A stretch of DNA of 64,000 nt from NCBI RefSeq assembly GCF_000423445.1, contig NZ_KE384019.1, positions 62,001 to 126,000 of the forward strand, written 5' to 3'. Below the pieces are notes generated by a model. It did no database searches. It saw only the letters and a list, made by a program, of their open reading frames with translations, and was not told the origin of the DNA. This DNA is from Acidipropionibacterium thoenii DSM 20276. Lineage in GTDB: Bacteria > Actinomycetota > Actinomycetes > Propionibacteriales > Propionibacteriaceae. Within the stretch, counting starts at the first letter, position 1, and each line of letters begins with the position of its first letter. This document shows positions 1-8,895 of this stretch, in pieces. Position numbers and translations under genes: made by a program.

Positions 1-2
1 CC

Positions 3-830
3 GGGTTCCAGCAGGCCTATGTCTTCGACATGGACGGCACCATCTATCTCGGTGACCACCTGCTGCCCGGGGCCAAGCGGATGATTGAGGAACTGCGTCG
101 GCGGGGGATCCCGGTCCGATTCCTGTCCAACAATCCCACCAAGGATCCCCGCCAGTACGTCGACAAGCTCGCCAGGCTCGGCCTGCCGACCGATGTCACA
201 GATATCTCGAACACGGTGGTCACGACGACCAACTGGCTGAAGACCAACCATCCCGATGCGAAGGTCTTCGCGATCGCCGAGGAGCCGCTCAAGGCAAGTC
301 TGCGGGACGCCGGGATCCAGCTCTCGGAGGACCCTTCCGAGATCGACATCGTGGTGGCCTCCTATGACCGCGGATTCGACTACCGCAAACTCCAGATCGC
401 CTTCGACGCCATCTGGTTCCACAAACGGGCCATCCTGGTCCAGACCAACCCCGACCGGTTCTGCCCCTTCCCAGGAGGCCACGGCGAACCCGACTGTGCC
501 GCCATCACGGCCGCCATCGAGGCCTGTACCGGCACCACCTGCCAGGTGAACTTCGGCAAGCCCTCCCCGGTGATGCTCACCGCGGCGCTGGCCGGACTCG
601 ACGTCGCGGTGGAGCACTGCGTGATGGTCGGGGACCGTCTTCAGACCGACATCCAGATGGCCCTGGACACCGGCATGGGCTCTGCCTGTGTGCTCACCGG
701 CGAGGCCACCGCGGACGACATCAGGGCGCTTGACGAGGCCCACCGACCGACCTGGGTTCTCGATCGGATCGACAAGCTCATCCCGGCCTCGGTCTGGGCC
801 GAGCTCGGATGGACCGAGAACGACCAGTGA
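3..830 (+). CDS. araL: HAD-superfamily sugar phosphatase, AraL/NagD-like (5' partial)
   Basis: Phosphatase of the NagD/AraL branch of the HAD superfamily, probably hydrolysing sugar phosphates in the cytosol. The reading frame is open to the left edge, and motif I (VFDMDGT, nucleophile and acid/base Asp at visible codons 9 and 11) starts before the first internal ATG at 30. The true start is therefore outside the window. Later signatures are LSNNP (motif II), NFGKPSP (motif III Lys) and MVGDRLQTDIQ (motif IV metal Asp). It is the first visible gene of an operon that also has araM, araB and araD. Bacillus subtilis has the same combination (araL beside araM in the arabinose operon), where AraL is thought to limit toxic sugar-phosphate build-up. 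The family is certain; the specific name rests on context. Confidence 0.85.
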   Translation, partial: GFQQAYVFDMDGTIYLGDHLLPGAKRMIEELRRRGIPVRFLSNNPTKDPRQYVDKLARLGLPTDVTDISNTVVTTTNWLKTNHPDAKVFAIAEEPLKASLRDAGIQLSEDPSEIDIVVASYDRGFDYRKLQIAFDAIWFHKRAILVQTNPDRFCPFPGGHGEPDCAAITAAIEACTGTTCQVNFGKPSPVMLTAALAGLDVAVEHCVMVGDRLQTDIQMALDTGMGSACVLTGEATADDIRALDEAHRPTWVLDRIDKLIPASVWAELGWTENDQ

Positions 831-878
831 GCTCGGTCGCGTCCCCATCGATTTCTCAACGCAACAGTGCAGTTCCGA

Positions 879-898
879 GGCGCCCACTGGAGGGCGCC
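879..898 (+). promoter_or_regulatory. Intercistronic hairpin, araL-FGGY gap
   Basis: A perfect 7-bp inverted repeat (GGCGCCC, 6-nt loop, GGGCGCC) lies in the 87-nt gap just before the FGGY kinase ribosome-binding site (AAGGAGA at about 905-911). It has no T-tract, so it is more likely an RNA-processing or stability element, or weak attenuator, than a full terminator. Confidence 0.45.
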
Positions 899-917
899 CA
901 CTCGAAGGAGAGACTCA

Positions 918-2480
918 ATGATTGACAACGGACCTTACGTCCTGGGTATCGACTACGGCACGGAGTCGTGTCGGGTCGCCATCTTCGACCTCGCCGGTCG
1001 GCCGCTGACCTTCGCCGCCACCCCCTACAAGACGAACTTCCCGCACCCCGGCTGGGCCGAGCAGGATCCCGACGAGTGGTGGAAGGCCCTGCAGGCCAGC
1101 GCCCACCGGGCCATCTCGAATGCCGGGATCTCCCCGTCGGCGATCGCCGGTATCTCCTACGACGCGACCACCTTCACGATGGTCACGCTGGACTCCAAGG
1201 GGGAGTCGATCCGCCCCGCGATCATGTGGATGGACAACCGCGCCACCACCCAGGCCGCCCGCGCCGAGCAGTCCGACTCGGTGGCCCGCCTGATGAACAA
1301 CGGCGGCAAGGGGGCCGCCCCGGCCGAGAACTTCCCGTTCAAGGCCGCCTGGCTCAAGGAGCACGAGCCCGAGAACTACGCCAGGGCGGCGCACATCGTC
1401 GATGCCGCCGACTGGGTGACCTACAAGCTCACCGGCGAGTGGACCGCCAACATCAACACCCACTCGATCCGCTCCTACTACAACCGCGCCCAGGGCGGCT
1501 GGCCGGTGGACTTCTACGAGGCCGTCGGGTGCGGCGACCTGTTCGAGAAGGTCCCCGACCGGGTGGTCAACCTCGGCGAGCAGATCGGCACGCTGGGAAC
1601 CATCCCCGCGCAGCTGCTGGGCCTGCGCCCGGGAATCCCGGTGGCCCAGGGGCCCGGCGACGCCTGGGCCGGCCAGATCGGTCTGGGCGTGCTCAGCCCG
1701 GGCGACTTCGCCCTCATCACCGGTTCCTCCCACGTGCTCAGTGGCCAGAGCGACCATGAGATCCACGGTGAGGGATTCTGGGGCTCCTACACCGACGCGG
1801 TGGTGCCGGGGCAGTTCACCGTCGAGGGTTCGGGAGTGTCCACCGGATCGGTGCTGAAGTGGTTCAAGGACAACTTCGCCTCCGACGTGGTCTCGGCCGC
1901 TGAGAAGGTCGGCCTCAACCCCTACGACGTGCTCAACGCGCAGTCCCGCGACATCCCGATCGGCTCCGACGGGCTGATCATCAACGAGTACTTCCAGGGC
2001 AACCGCACCCCCTACACCGACTCCAAGGCGCGCGGCATCATGTGGGGGCTCTCACTGGCCCACACCCCGGCGCACGTCTACCACGCCATCCAGGAGGCGG
2101 TCTGCTACGGCATCGGCCACTCCGTCAAGGCCTTCAAGGCCGCCGGGGTGAGCGTCGACAAGATGGTGGCCTGCGGCGGCTCCACCAAGAGCCGCGACTG
2201 GATGCAGATGCACTCCGACGTCACCGGCGTGCCGATCGCGCTCACCGAGGTCGGCGATGCCGTCGTGCTGGGAACCTGCATGATCGCCGCCGTCGGGGCC
2301 GGGCTGTACAAGGACCTGCCGGAGGCCGGGGCCAATATGGTCCACGAGATCGACGTCATCGAGCCGGACCCGCAGCGTCACGAGGAGTACCAGTTCTACC
2401 TGGACAAGTACATGCGGTCCTTCCCGTTGATGCAGTCGTTGATCCATGAGCTGGTCGACCACGAGGCCGACAAGCACTGA
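918..2480 (+). CDS. FGGY-family pentulose kinase
   Basis: A 520-residue carbohydrate kinase of the FGGY family that phosphorylates a ketose or polyol with ATP in the cytosol. The N-terminal phosphate-1 motif GIDYGTE is at residues 10-16. The central PGDAWAGQIG segment carries the likely catalytic Asp, and the C-terminal adenosine-site motif is ACGGSTKSRDW. ATG 918 was chosen because AAGGAGA precedes it and GIDYGT then sits at the usual N-terminal distance; an upstream in-frame ATG at 867 has no such site. It differs clearly from the ribulokinase downstream, so the operon has two FGGY kinases. The substrate is not determinable from sequence; a second pentulose such as D-xylulose or L-xylulose is plausible. 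Confidence 0.85.
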   Translation: MIDNGPYVLGIDYGTESCRVAIFDLAGRPLTFAATPYKTNFPHPGWAEQDPDEWWKALQASAHRAISNAGISPSAIAGISYDATTFTMVTLDSKGESIRPAIMWMDNRATTQAARAEQSDSVARLMNNGGKGAAPAENFPFKAAWLKEHEPENYARAAHIVDAADWVTYKLTGEWTANINTHSIRSYYNRAQGGWPVDFYEAVGCGDLFEKVPDRVVNLGEQIGTLGTIPAQLLGLRPGIPVAQGPGDAWAGQIGLGVLSPGDFALITGSSHVLSGQSDHEIHGEGFWGSYTDAVVPGQFTVEGSGVSTGSVLKWFKDNFASDVVSAAEKVGLNPYDVLNAQSRDIPIGSDGLIINEYFQGNRTPYTDSKARGIMWGLSLAHTPAHVYHAIQEAVCYGIGHSVKAFKAAGVSVDKMVACGGSTKSRDWMQMHSDVTGVPIALTEVGDAVVLGTCMIAAVGAGLYKDLPEAGANMVHEIDVIEPDPQRHEEYQFYLDKYMRSFPLMQSLIHELVDHEADKH

Positions 2481-2491
2481 TCCAGGCCGCA

Positions 2492-2524
2492 CCCCGGGGT
2501 CCGTCGCGCAGACGGGCCCCGGGG
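2492..2524 (+). promoter_or_regulatory. Intercistronic 14-bp hairpin, FGGY-araM gap
   Basis: Arms 2492-2505 and 2511-2524 pair over 14 bp with one G-U wobble and a 5-nt loop. The stem is extremely GC-rich with no following T-run. It sits between the FGGY stop and the araM ribosome-binding site and closely resembles the element at 6554-6584. Confidence 0.5.
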
Positions 2525-2561
2525 GATGGCAGCACTCACACATTTCCACGAGAGGAAAGTC

Positions 2562-3923
2562 ATGTCCGAACTCATTGAGAGGGCCCTCGCCGACTCCGAC
2601 GACACCGATGTGGTGGTCATGGGGCACGGAGTCCTCGACCAGACGGGGCCGGTCTTCAGGAAGCTCTTCGGTGATGCCAAGGGCATCGTGATCGCCGACG
2701 GGAACACCTGGGCGGTGGCCGGCGAGGCCGTCACCGCCTCCCTTCGCCAGGCCGGCGTCGAACTGGTGGAACCCCTGGTCTTCCCGGCGCGACCCACCGT
2801 CTACGCCTCCTACGAGAACGTCGAGAAGGTCCGCGACCACCTCGCCGCGCTCGACGGCGTGATCGCCTGCTCGATCGGCTCGGGCACCCTCAATGACCTC
2901 ACGAAGCGGGCCTCCGACGAGATCGGTCGACGCTACATGAACGTCTGCACCGCCGCGTCGATGGACGGTTACGCAGCCTTCGGCGCCTCGATCACCGAGA
3001 ACGGCTTCAAGCACACCATGAGCTGCCGGGCCCCCCAGGCCCTCATCGCCGATCTTCCGACGATGGCCGGCGCGCCGCAGCGCTGCACCGCCACCGGTCT
3101 GGGCGATCTCATCGAGAAGGTGCCGGCCGGTGCCGACTGGATCATCGCCGACGAACTGGGCATTGAGCCGATCGACAAGGAGGTCTGGGAGCTGGTCCAG
3201 GGGCCGCTGCCCCAGGCCATCTCCGATCCGAAGGGGCTGGCCGATGGCAAGCCCGAGGCCCTCGAGGGTCTGGTCGAGGGTCTGGTGATGTCGGGGCTGT
3301 CGATGCAGAAGTACCGCATCAGCTCGCGCCCGGCCTCCGGGGCCGGCCATCAGTTCTCCCACGTCTGGGAGATGGAGAAGCTGGGGATGGACCAGGAACC
3401 TCCGCTGACCCACGGCATGAAGGTGGGTCTGGGCACCATCTCGGTGCTCGCCCTGTGGGCCGAGATCCTCAAGCTCGACTTCGGCTCCTTCGACATCGAT
3501 GCGGCGGTCGCCACGTGGCCGAACGCCGAGGAGATGGAGGCCAAGGTCCGGCGCAACTTCACCGGCGAGATGGTCGAGCCCGCCGTCAAGCAGACGATGG
3601 ACAAGTACCTCACCCCCGAGCAGCTGCGTCAGCGGCTGGAACTGGTCGAGCAGAAGTGGTCGTCGATCCAGCAGCGCTGCGCCGAGCAGGTGATGCCCGC
3701 CGAGCAGGTGGAGGAGATCCTCAAGGAGGTCGGTGGCGTCTACCACCCCAGCCAGATCGGCCTCACCGAGAAGCGCTTCCACGAGACCTACACCCGCTGC
3801 CAGATGATCCGCTCCCGCTACACCCTGCTGGACTTCCTGCTGGAGACCGGCGTCCTGCAGGATGAGGTGGACAAGCTCTTCGTGGGCGAGGGCTTCTGGG
3901 CCAAGCGGCCCTGGAAGAACTGA
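2562..3923 (+). CDS. araM: sn-glycerol-1-phosphate dehydrogenase, AraM/EgsA-like
   Basis: A 453-residue iron-containing-alcohol-dehydrogenase-fold enzyme of the glycerol-1-phosphate dehydrogenase family, expected to interconvert dihydroxyacetone phosphate and sn-glycerol-1-phosphate using NAD(P)H and a divalent metal. The dinucleotide loop GSGT is at residues 106-109. Candidate metal ligands are D135 (in AASMDGYAAF), H263 (AGHQFSH) and H284 (LTHGMKVG). ATG 2562 follows GAGAGGAAAG; an upstream in-frame ATG at 2526 is less well placed. The C-terminal about 100 residues extend beyond typical AraM. As in Bacillus, the gene lies inside an arabinose operon, where its physiological role is unclear. 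The family is secure; the cofactor is not determined. Confidence 0.88.
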   Translation: MSELIERALADSDDTDVVVMGHGVLDQTGPVFRKLFGDAKGIVIADGNTWAVAGEAVTASLRQAGVELVEPLVFPARPTVYASYENVEKVRDHLAALDGVIACSIGSGTLNDLTKRASDEIGRRYMNVCTAASMDGYAAFGASITENGFKHTMSCRAPQALIADLPTMAGAPQRCTATGLGDLIEKVPAGADWIIADELGIEPIDKEVWELVQGPLPQAISDPKGLADGKPEALEGLVEGLVMSGLSMQKYRISSRPASGAGHQFSHVWEMEKLGMDQEPPLTHGMKVGLGTISVLALWAEILKLDFGSFDIDAAVATWPNAEEMEAKVRRNFTGEMVEPAVKQTMDKYLTPEQLRQRLELVEQKWSSIQQRCAEQVMPAEQVEEILKEVGGVYHPSQIGLTEKRFHETYTRCQMIRSRYTLLDFLLETGVLQDEVDKLFVGEGFWAKRPWKN

Positions 3924-3938
3924 CCAGCTGCACCCGGC

Positions 3939-3965
3939 GCCGGCCGGCCCCAGCGGTCGGCCGGC
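3939..3965 (+). promoter_or_regulatory. Intercistronic hairpin, araM-araB gap
   Basis: Perfect 8-bp arms GCCGGCCG and CGGCCGGC flank an 11-nt loop in the 121-nt gap between araM and araB. No T-tract follows. It is the third of four GC-rich stems placed in the gaps of this operon. Confidence 0.45.
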
Positions 3966-4044
3966 AGTGACCGGTTCGTGCGGCGCCCCACATCCCACTG
4001 TCCTGAACCCACACCCCACATCCCCTACACAGAGGTAGGAAGCC

Positions 4045-5775
4045 ATGTCAGACAAGTACATCATCGGACTCGACTACGGCACCCTGTCCGGCCGCGCACT
4101 GGTGGTGAGGGTCAGCGACGGTGCCGAGATGGGCACCGACGTCCACGAGTACCCGCACGCCGTGATGGATCGCACCCTGGACGCCGCCGATGGGCAGAAG
4201 CTGCCCCCCGATTTCGCCCTGCAGGACCCGGGCGACTACCTCGAGACCCTCGAGCACATCATCCCCGGCGCGCTGCGCGACTCCGAGGTGGACCCGAACG
4301 ATGTCATCGGCATCGGGCTGGACTTCACCTCGGCCACCGTGCTGGCCTGCAGATCGGACGGCACCCCGGTCTGCGAGCTCGAGGAGTTCGCCAACGAGCC
4401 GCACGCCTGGGTGAAGCTGTGGAAGCACCACGGCGCCCAGGACCAGGCCGATCGGATCGTCAAGCTGGCCCAGGTGCGCCGCGAACCCTGGCTGGCCCGC
4501 TACGGCGGGATCCTGTCGGCGGAGATGCTGATGCCCAAGGTGCTGGAGACCCTGGAATGGGCACCGAAGGTCTACGCCGCCACCGACGTCTTCGTCGACG
4601 CACTGGACTGGATGACCTGGAAGCTCACCGGCACCCTCAGCTTCGCCGCCGGGGACTCCGGCTACAAGCGGATGTTCCAGGATGGCAAGTACCCGTCCAA
4701 GGAGTTCCTGCGCAACCTCAACCCGGACTTCGAGGACGTCTTCGAGTCCAAGATGGACGCCCCGGTGCTGCCGCTGGGAGCCAGGGTCGGCGGCCTGACC
4801 GCCGACTGGGCCGCCCGGCTCGGACTGCCCGAGGGGATCGCGGTGGCCTCGGGCAATATCGACGCCCACGTGACCGCAGCCGCGGTCAATGCCGTCGAGG
4901 ACGGCCAGATGACCGCCATCATGGGTACCTCGGCCTGTTATGTGGTGCCCGGGCCCGAGCTCAAGGAGGTCCCCGGCATGTTCGGGGTGGTCGATGGCGG
5001 GATCGTCGACGGCTCCTGGGGATTCGAGGCCGGCCAGACCGCGGTCGGCGACATCTTCGCCTGGTTCATCGACAACTGCGTGCCCTACTCCTACTTCGAG
5101 CAGGCCGCCCGGCGCGGCATCAGCGTGCACGACCTGCTCACCGAGCGCTGTCGCGACCAGGAGGTCGGTGCCCACGGCCTGATCGGACTGGACTGGCACA
5201 ACGGCAACCGCTCGGTGCTCGCCGATGCCAATCTGTCGGGAGTGCTGATCGGCCAGACGCTGACCACCACCCCCGAGGACCAGTACCGGGCGCTGCTGGA
5301 GTCCACCGCCTTCGGCGCCCGGGAGATCATCGAGTCCTTCCGCAACGCAGGGGTGGCCATCAATGAGCTGGTGGTCGCCGGCGGGCTCACCAAGAACGGC
5401 TTCCTCATGCAGCTGCTGTGCGACATCTGCCGGGTGCCCCTGTCGCTGGGTCTGACCACCCAGCCGGGAGCCCGCGGATCGGCGGTCTTCGCAGCAGTGG
5501 CGGCCGGCGTCTACCCCGATGTCAAGGCCGCCTCGGCGGCCATGGGGGCCAAGGAGGAGGGGGTCTACCAGGTCGATGAGGACCGTGCCGGCCAGTACGA
5601 CCAGCTCTACGCCGAGTACGAGATGCTGCACGACTACTTCGGGCGCGGCGCCAACCCGGTGATGCACCGCCTCAAGGAGATCCGTCGCAAGGCACACATC
5701 CGTGCCGAGAAGAAGCGCGGCCCGCTGCTGCGCCGGGAGGGGGATCACTCCGAGGATGCCTACATCAATGGCTGA
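4045..5775 (+). CDS. araB: L-ribulokinase
   Basis: A 576-residue FGGY kinase that phosphorylates L-ribulose to L-ribulose-5-phosphate in L-arabinose catabolism. It has GLDYGTLSG at residues 8-16, the ribulokinase-style GIGLDFTSATVLA segment, the PHAWVKLWKHH motif typical of AraB, the catalytic region ASGNIDAHVTAA, and the C-terminal VVAGGLTKNGF adenosine site. The length matches AraB (about 560). ATG 4045 is preceded by AGGTAGGAAG. The stop overlaps the araD start by 8 nt (ATGGCTGA), implying translational coupling. The isomerase araA is not in the window and would have to lie upstream or elsewhere. Confidence 0.93.
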   Translation: MSDKYIIGLDYGTLSGRALVVRVSDGAEMGTDVHEYPHAVMDRTLDAADGQKLPPDFALQDPGDYLETLEHIIPGALRDSEVDPNDVIGIGLDFTSATVLACRSDGTPVCELEEFANEPHAWVKLWKHHGAQDQADRIVKLAQVRREPWLARYGGILSAEMLMPKVLETLEWAPKVYAATDVFVDALDWMTWKLTGTLSFAAGDSGYKRMFQDGKYPSKEFLRNLNPDFEDVFESKMDAPVLPLGARVGGLTADWAARLGLPEGIAVASGNIDAHVTAAAVNAVEDGQMTAIMGTSACYVVPGPELKEVPGMFGVVDGGIVDGSWGFEAGQTAVGDIFAWFIDNCVPYSYFEQAARRGISVHDLLTERCRDQEVGAHGLIGLDWHNGNRSVLADANLSGVLIGQTLTTTPEDQYRALLESTAFGAREIIESFRNAGVAINELVVAGGLTKNGFLMQLLCDICRVPLSLGLTTQPGARGSAVFAAVAAGVYPDVKAASAAMGAKEEGVYQVDEDRAGQYDQLYAEYEMLHDYFGRGANPVMHRLKEIRRKAHIRAEKKRGPLLRREGDHSEDAYING

Positions 5776-6541
5776 GTCGACGGTGCGCGGGTCCTCGACC
5801 ATCCAGCTGGACCGACTGCCGCAGACCCTGCGGGCGCAGATCCAGCAGGTGCGCCAGGAGGTGGCCCGGCTGCACGGTGAGCTGACCCGCTGGAATCTGG
5901 TGGTGTGGACCGCCGGCAATGTCTCCCAGCGGATCCGCTGCGCCGAGGAGATCGGTACCGACCTGCTGGTGATCAAGCCCTCCGGGGTGCTCTACGAGTT
6001 GCTCAGGCCCGAGAACATGGTGGTCTGTGATCTGTCGGGTCGCAAGATCGACGACGGGACCGACGTCTCGCTCGGTCCCTCCTCCGACGTCTTCGCCCAC
6101 GCCTACGTCTATCAGCAGATGCCTGAGGTGGGCGGGGTGGTGCACACCCACTCGACCTATGCCACCGCCTGGGCGGCCCGGCGTCAGCCGATCCCCTGTG
6201 TGCTCACCATGATGGCCGACGAGTTCGGCGGCGAGATCCCGGTCGGGCCGCTGGCGGTGATCGGGGACGAGTCGATCGGCCGGGGAATCGTCGAGACCCT
6301 GCGGGGATCCCGGTCGCGCGCGGTGCTGATGGCCAACCACGGGCCCTTCACCATCGGGACCGACGCCACGGCGGCGGTCAAGACCGCAGCGATGTGCGAG
6401 GAGGTGGCCCAGACCGTCTACGTATCTGCACAGATGGGTGACCCTGTGGCCATTCCTCGGCAGACCGTTGATCATCTGTACGCTCGCTATCAGAACGATT
6501 ACGGGCAACACGAATCGAGACCAGCCGGTAGCGCCGGCTGA
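5768..6541 (+). CDS. araD: L-ribulose-5-phosphate 4-epimerase
   Basis: A 257-residue class II aldolase/epimerase converting L-ribulose-5-phosphate to D-xylulose-5-phosphate. Zinc ligands are visible as H126 and H128 (VVHTHSTYATAW) and H191 (MANHGPF). The AGNVS loop (49-53) and KPSGVLY (70-76) form the phosphate site. The start at 5768 overlaps the araB stop and gives an N-terminus about 25 residues longer than E. coli AraD. The product feeds the transketolase encoded 65 nt downstream, so the operon delivers arabinose carbon directly to the pentose phosphate pathway. Confidence 0.92.
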   Translation: MAESTVRGSSTIQLDRLPQTLRAQIQQVRQEVARLHGELTRWNLVVWTAGNVSQRIRCAEEIGTDLLVIKPSGVLYELLRPENMVVCDLSGRKIDDGTDVSLGPSSDVFAHAYVYQQMPEVGGVVHTHSTYATAWAARRQPIPCVLTMMADEFGGEIPVGPLAVIGDESIGRGIVETLRGSRSRAVLMANHGPFTIGTDATAAVKTAAMCEEVAQTVYVSAQMGDPVAIPRQTVDHLYARYQNDYGQHESRPAGSAG

Positions 6542-6553
6542 ACAACACCACGC

Positions 6554-6584
6554 GCCCCGGTCCGGTCGCAGACCGGGCCGGGGC
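6554..6584 (+). promoter_or_regulatory. Intercistronic 14-bp hairpin, araD-tkt gap
   Basis: Arms 6554-6567 and 6571-6584 pair over 14 bp with one G-U wobble and a 3-nt loop, just before the GAGAGGA ribosome-binding site of tkt. Stem composition and position mirror the hairpin at 2492-2524. Confidence 0.5.
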
Positions 6585-6606
6585 CGACCACGAGAGGACT
6601 TCACAA

Positions 6607-8667
6607 GTGGCACAGCTTGAATGGACGCAGACGGACAAGAGGGCAGTGGACACGGCGCGGGTGCTGGCCGCCGACGCCGTGGAGAAGGTCGGCAACGGTC
6701 ACCCCGGCACCGCGATCTCACTCGCACCGCTGGCCTACCTGCTCTACCACAAGGTGCTCAACATCGATCCGAGCGACGAGAAGTGGCTGGGACGCGACCG
6801 ATTCGTGTTGTCGGCCGGGCACTCCTCGCTGACCCAGTACACCCAGCTCTACCTGGCCGGCCTGGGCCTGAATCTGGGCGACCTGGAGTCGCTGCGCACC
6901 TGGGGGTCCCTGACTCCCGGGCACCCCGAGTACGGTCACACCAAGTTCGTCGAGGTGACCACCGGACCGCTGGGTTCCGGCGTCTCCAATGCGGTCGGAA
7001 TGGCGATGGCGGCCCGCCGCGAGCGCGGCCTGTTCGACCCCGACGCCCCGGCCGGGACCAGCCCCTTCGACCACTACGTCTATGCCATCGCAGGCGACGG
7101 CTGTCTGCAGGAGGGAGTCTCCTCGGAGGCCTCCTCACTGGCCGGCACCCAGGAGCTGGGCAACCTCATCCTGTTCTACGACGACAACCGGATCACCATC
7201 GAGGGTGACACCAATATCGCCTTCACCGAGGACGTCTGCGCCCGCTACCAGGCCTACGGCTGGCACGTCCAGACCGTCGACTTCACCCATGGCGGTACCC
7301 ACTACTCCGAGGACGTCCAGGCCCTGGCCGATGCCATCGAGGCCGCCAAGGCGGTCACCGACAAGCCCTCCTTCATCAAGGTGACCACCGTGATCGGCTG
7401 GCCGCTGCCGAACCTGCAGGGTTCGGAGTCGGTGCACGGCTCCAAGCTGGGTGCCGCCGAGATCACCGCTCTGAAGAAGGAGCTCGGCTTCGAGGACACC
7501 CCCTTCGCCATCGACGAGAGCCTGGTGGGGGCCACCCGCAAGGCCTTCGCCGAGCGCAACGGCGCCACCCGGGCCGCCTGGGACGAGGCCTTCGCGGCCT
7601 GGCAGCAGGCCAACCCGGAGCGCGCCGAGCTGCTGGAGAGGGTGCGCGCCCGCAAGCTGCCCGCCGACCTGGAGGTGCCGACCTTCGAGGCCGGCAAGAT
7701 GAGCACCCGGAAGGCCTCCGGTGCGGTGCTCACCGCACTGGGACCCCAGCTTCCCGAGCTGTGGGGCGGTTCGGCGGACCTGGCCGGGTCGAACAACACC
7801 ACCATGAAGGGGGCCGACTCCTTCCTGCCCGATGACCGGGTGGTCGATGAGTACCCCGGCGGTCCCTACGGGCGCACCCTGCACTTCGGCATCCGCGAGC
7901 ATGCGATGGGCGGGATCATCAACGGCATCACCCTGTCGGGTCTGACCCGAGCCTACGGTGGCACCTTCTTCGTGTTCTCCGACTACATGCGCCCGGCCGT
8001 GCGGCTGGCCGCCCTGATGGCCATTCCGAGCATCTTCGTGTGGACCCACGACTCGGTGGGTGTCGGCGAGGACGGCCCCACCCACCAGCCCATCGAGCAC
8101 CTGGCCGCCTGCCGGGCGATCCCCGGACTGGACGTCGTGCGGCCCGCGGACGCCAACGAGACGGCGGTGGCCTGGAAGACCATCCTGGAGCACACCGACC
8201 GGCCCGCCGGGCTGGTCCTGTCGCGCCAGGACCTGCCGACCGTCGACCGCAGCGTCTACGCCTCGGCCGACGGGGCCGCCCGGGGGGCCTACGTGCTCTC
8301 GGAGGCCAGCGCCGACCCGCAGCTGATCCTCATCGCCACCGGCTCGGAGGTCGGTGTGGCCCTGGATGCCCAGAAGAAGCTGGAGGCTGACGGTACCCCC
8401 ACCCGGGTGGTCTCGATGCCGTGTCAGGAGTGGTTCGACGCACAGGACCAGGAGTACCGCGAGTCGGTGCTGCCGTCCGCTGTGAGCGCCCGGGTCTCGG
8501 TGGAGGCCGGGATCTCGATGGGCTGGGCCAAGTACGTCGGCTGCGCAGGCGACTCGGTCTCCATCGAGCACTTCGGCGCCTCGGCGGCCGGTTCCAAGTG
8601 CTTCGAGGAGTTCGGCATCACCGGCGACCACGTCGTCGAGGTCGCTCAGGCCGTGCTGGCGAGGTGA
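6607..8667 (+). CDS. tkt: Transketolase
   Basis: A 686-residue thiamine-diphosphate transketolase transferring C2 units between xylulose-5-phosphate or fructose-6-phosphate and aldoses. Domain order is the N-terminal TPP/metal domain (GNGHPGTAISLAP near residue 31, then IAGDGCLQEG with DDNRITIEGD for Mg/pyrophosphate), the central Pyr domain (GIREHAMGGIINGI and THDSVGVGEDGPTHQPIEHL) and the C-terminal transketolase domain (LIATGSEVGVALDA). The start is GTG 6607 after GAGAGGACTT. This copy ends the arabinose operon and is followed by a strong terminator. It may be the only tkt or a pathway-dedicated one; the window cannot show which. Confidence 0.95.
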   Translation: MAQLEWTQTDKRAVDTARVLAADAVEKVGNGHPGTAISLAPLAYLLYHKVLNIDPSDEKWLGRDRFVLSAGHSSLTQYTQLYLAGLGLNLGDLESLRTWGSLTPGHPEYGHTKFVEVTTGPLGSGVSNAVGMAMAARRERGLFDPDAPAGTSPFDHYVYAIAGDGCLQEGVSSEASSLAGTQELGNLILFYDDNRITIEGDTNIAFTEDVCARYQAYGWHVQTVDFTHGGTHYSEDVQALADAIEAAKAVTDKPSFIKVTTVIGWPLPNLQGSESVHGSKLGAAEITALKKELGFEDTPFAIDESLVGATRKAFAERNGATRAAWDEAFAAWQQANPERAELLERVRARKLPADLEVPTFEAGKMSTRKASGAVLTALGPQLPELWGGSADLAGSNNTTMKGADSFLPDDRVVDEYPGGPYGRTLHFGIREHAMGGIINGITLSGLTRAYGGTFFVFSDYMRPAVRLAALMAIPSIFVWTHDSVGVGEDGPTHQPIEHLAACRAIPGLDVVRPADANETAVAWKTILEHTDRPAGLVLSRQDLPTVDRSVYASADGAARGAYVLSEASADPQLILIATGSEVGVALDAQKKLEADGTPTRVVSMPCQEWFDAQDQEYRESVLPSAVSARVSVEAGISMGWAKYVGCAGDSVSIEHFGASAAGSKCFEEFGITGDHVVEVAQAVLAR

Positions 8668-8696
8668 TCTGAGACCGGTCCGGTGGGACCGGCGCG

Positions 8697-8734
8697 AGGA
8701 GGGCCCGGTCGGATCACCCCGACCGGGCCCTCCT
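8697..8734 (+). terminator. Terminator hairpin after tkt
   Basis: A perfect 16-bp inverted repeat (arms 8697-8712 and 8719-8734, 6-nt loop), very GC-rich, lies 30 nt after the tkt stop. No T-tract follows, which is common for actinobacterial terminators. Confidence 0.8.
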
Positions 8735-8862
8735 GCTGCCTGGAAGGTCTCCTGCGAGGTGGGCCATCGCGGAGCGGTCGGCGCCGGTCGTGGTCCGGCT
8801 GGGGTGTTCCGCCGCCGTCCCGCCGGATCCGGGGCTGGATCGCACGAGGATGCTGCACTAAG

Positions 8863-8883
8863 GTAATTACCAAGAGTAATTAC
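8863..8883 (+). promoter_or_regulatory. Tandem palindromic operator for the MarR regulator
   Basis: Two copies of the self-complementary octamer GTAATTAC sit at 8863-8870 and 8876-8883, 13 bp apart, immediately upstream of the GGAGGT ribosome-binding site of the marR-like gene. They are AT-rich in a GC-rich surrounding. Similar palindromes overlapping the promoter/RBS are usual autoregulatory sites of MarR proteins; binding itself is inferred. Confidence 0.65.
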
Positions 8884-8895
8884 TGGAGGTAGTCG

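Noticed and set aside
2052-4064. Long antisense frames opposite araM, araB, tkt and others
   Set aside because: Typical of GC-rich codon bias; compositions are His/Gly/Asp/Arg-rich with no domains.
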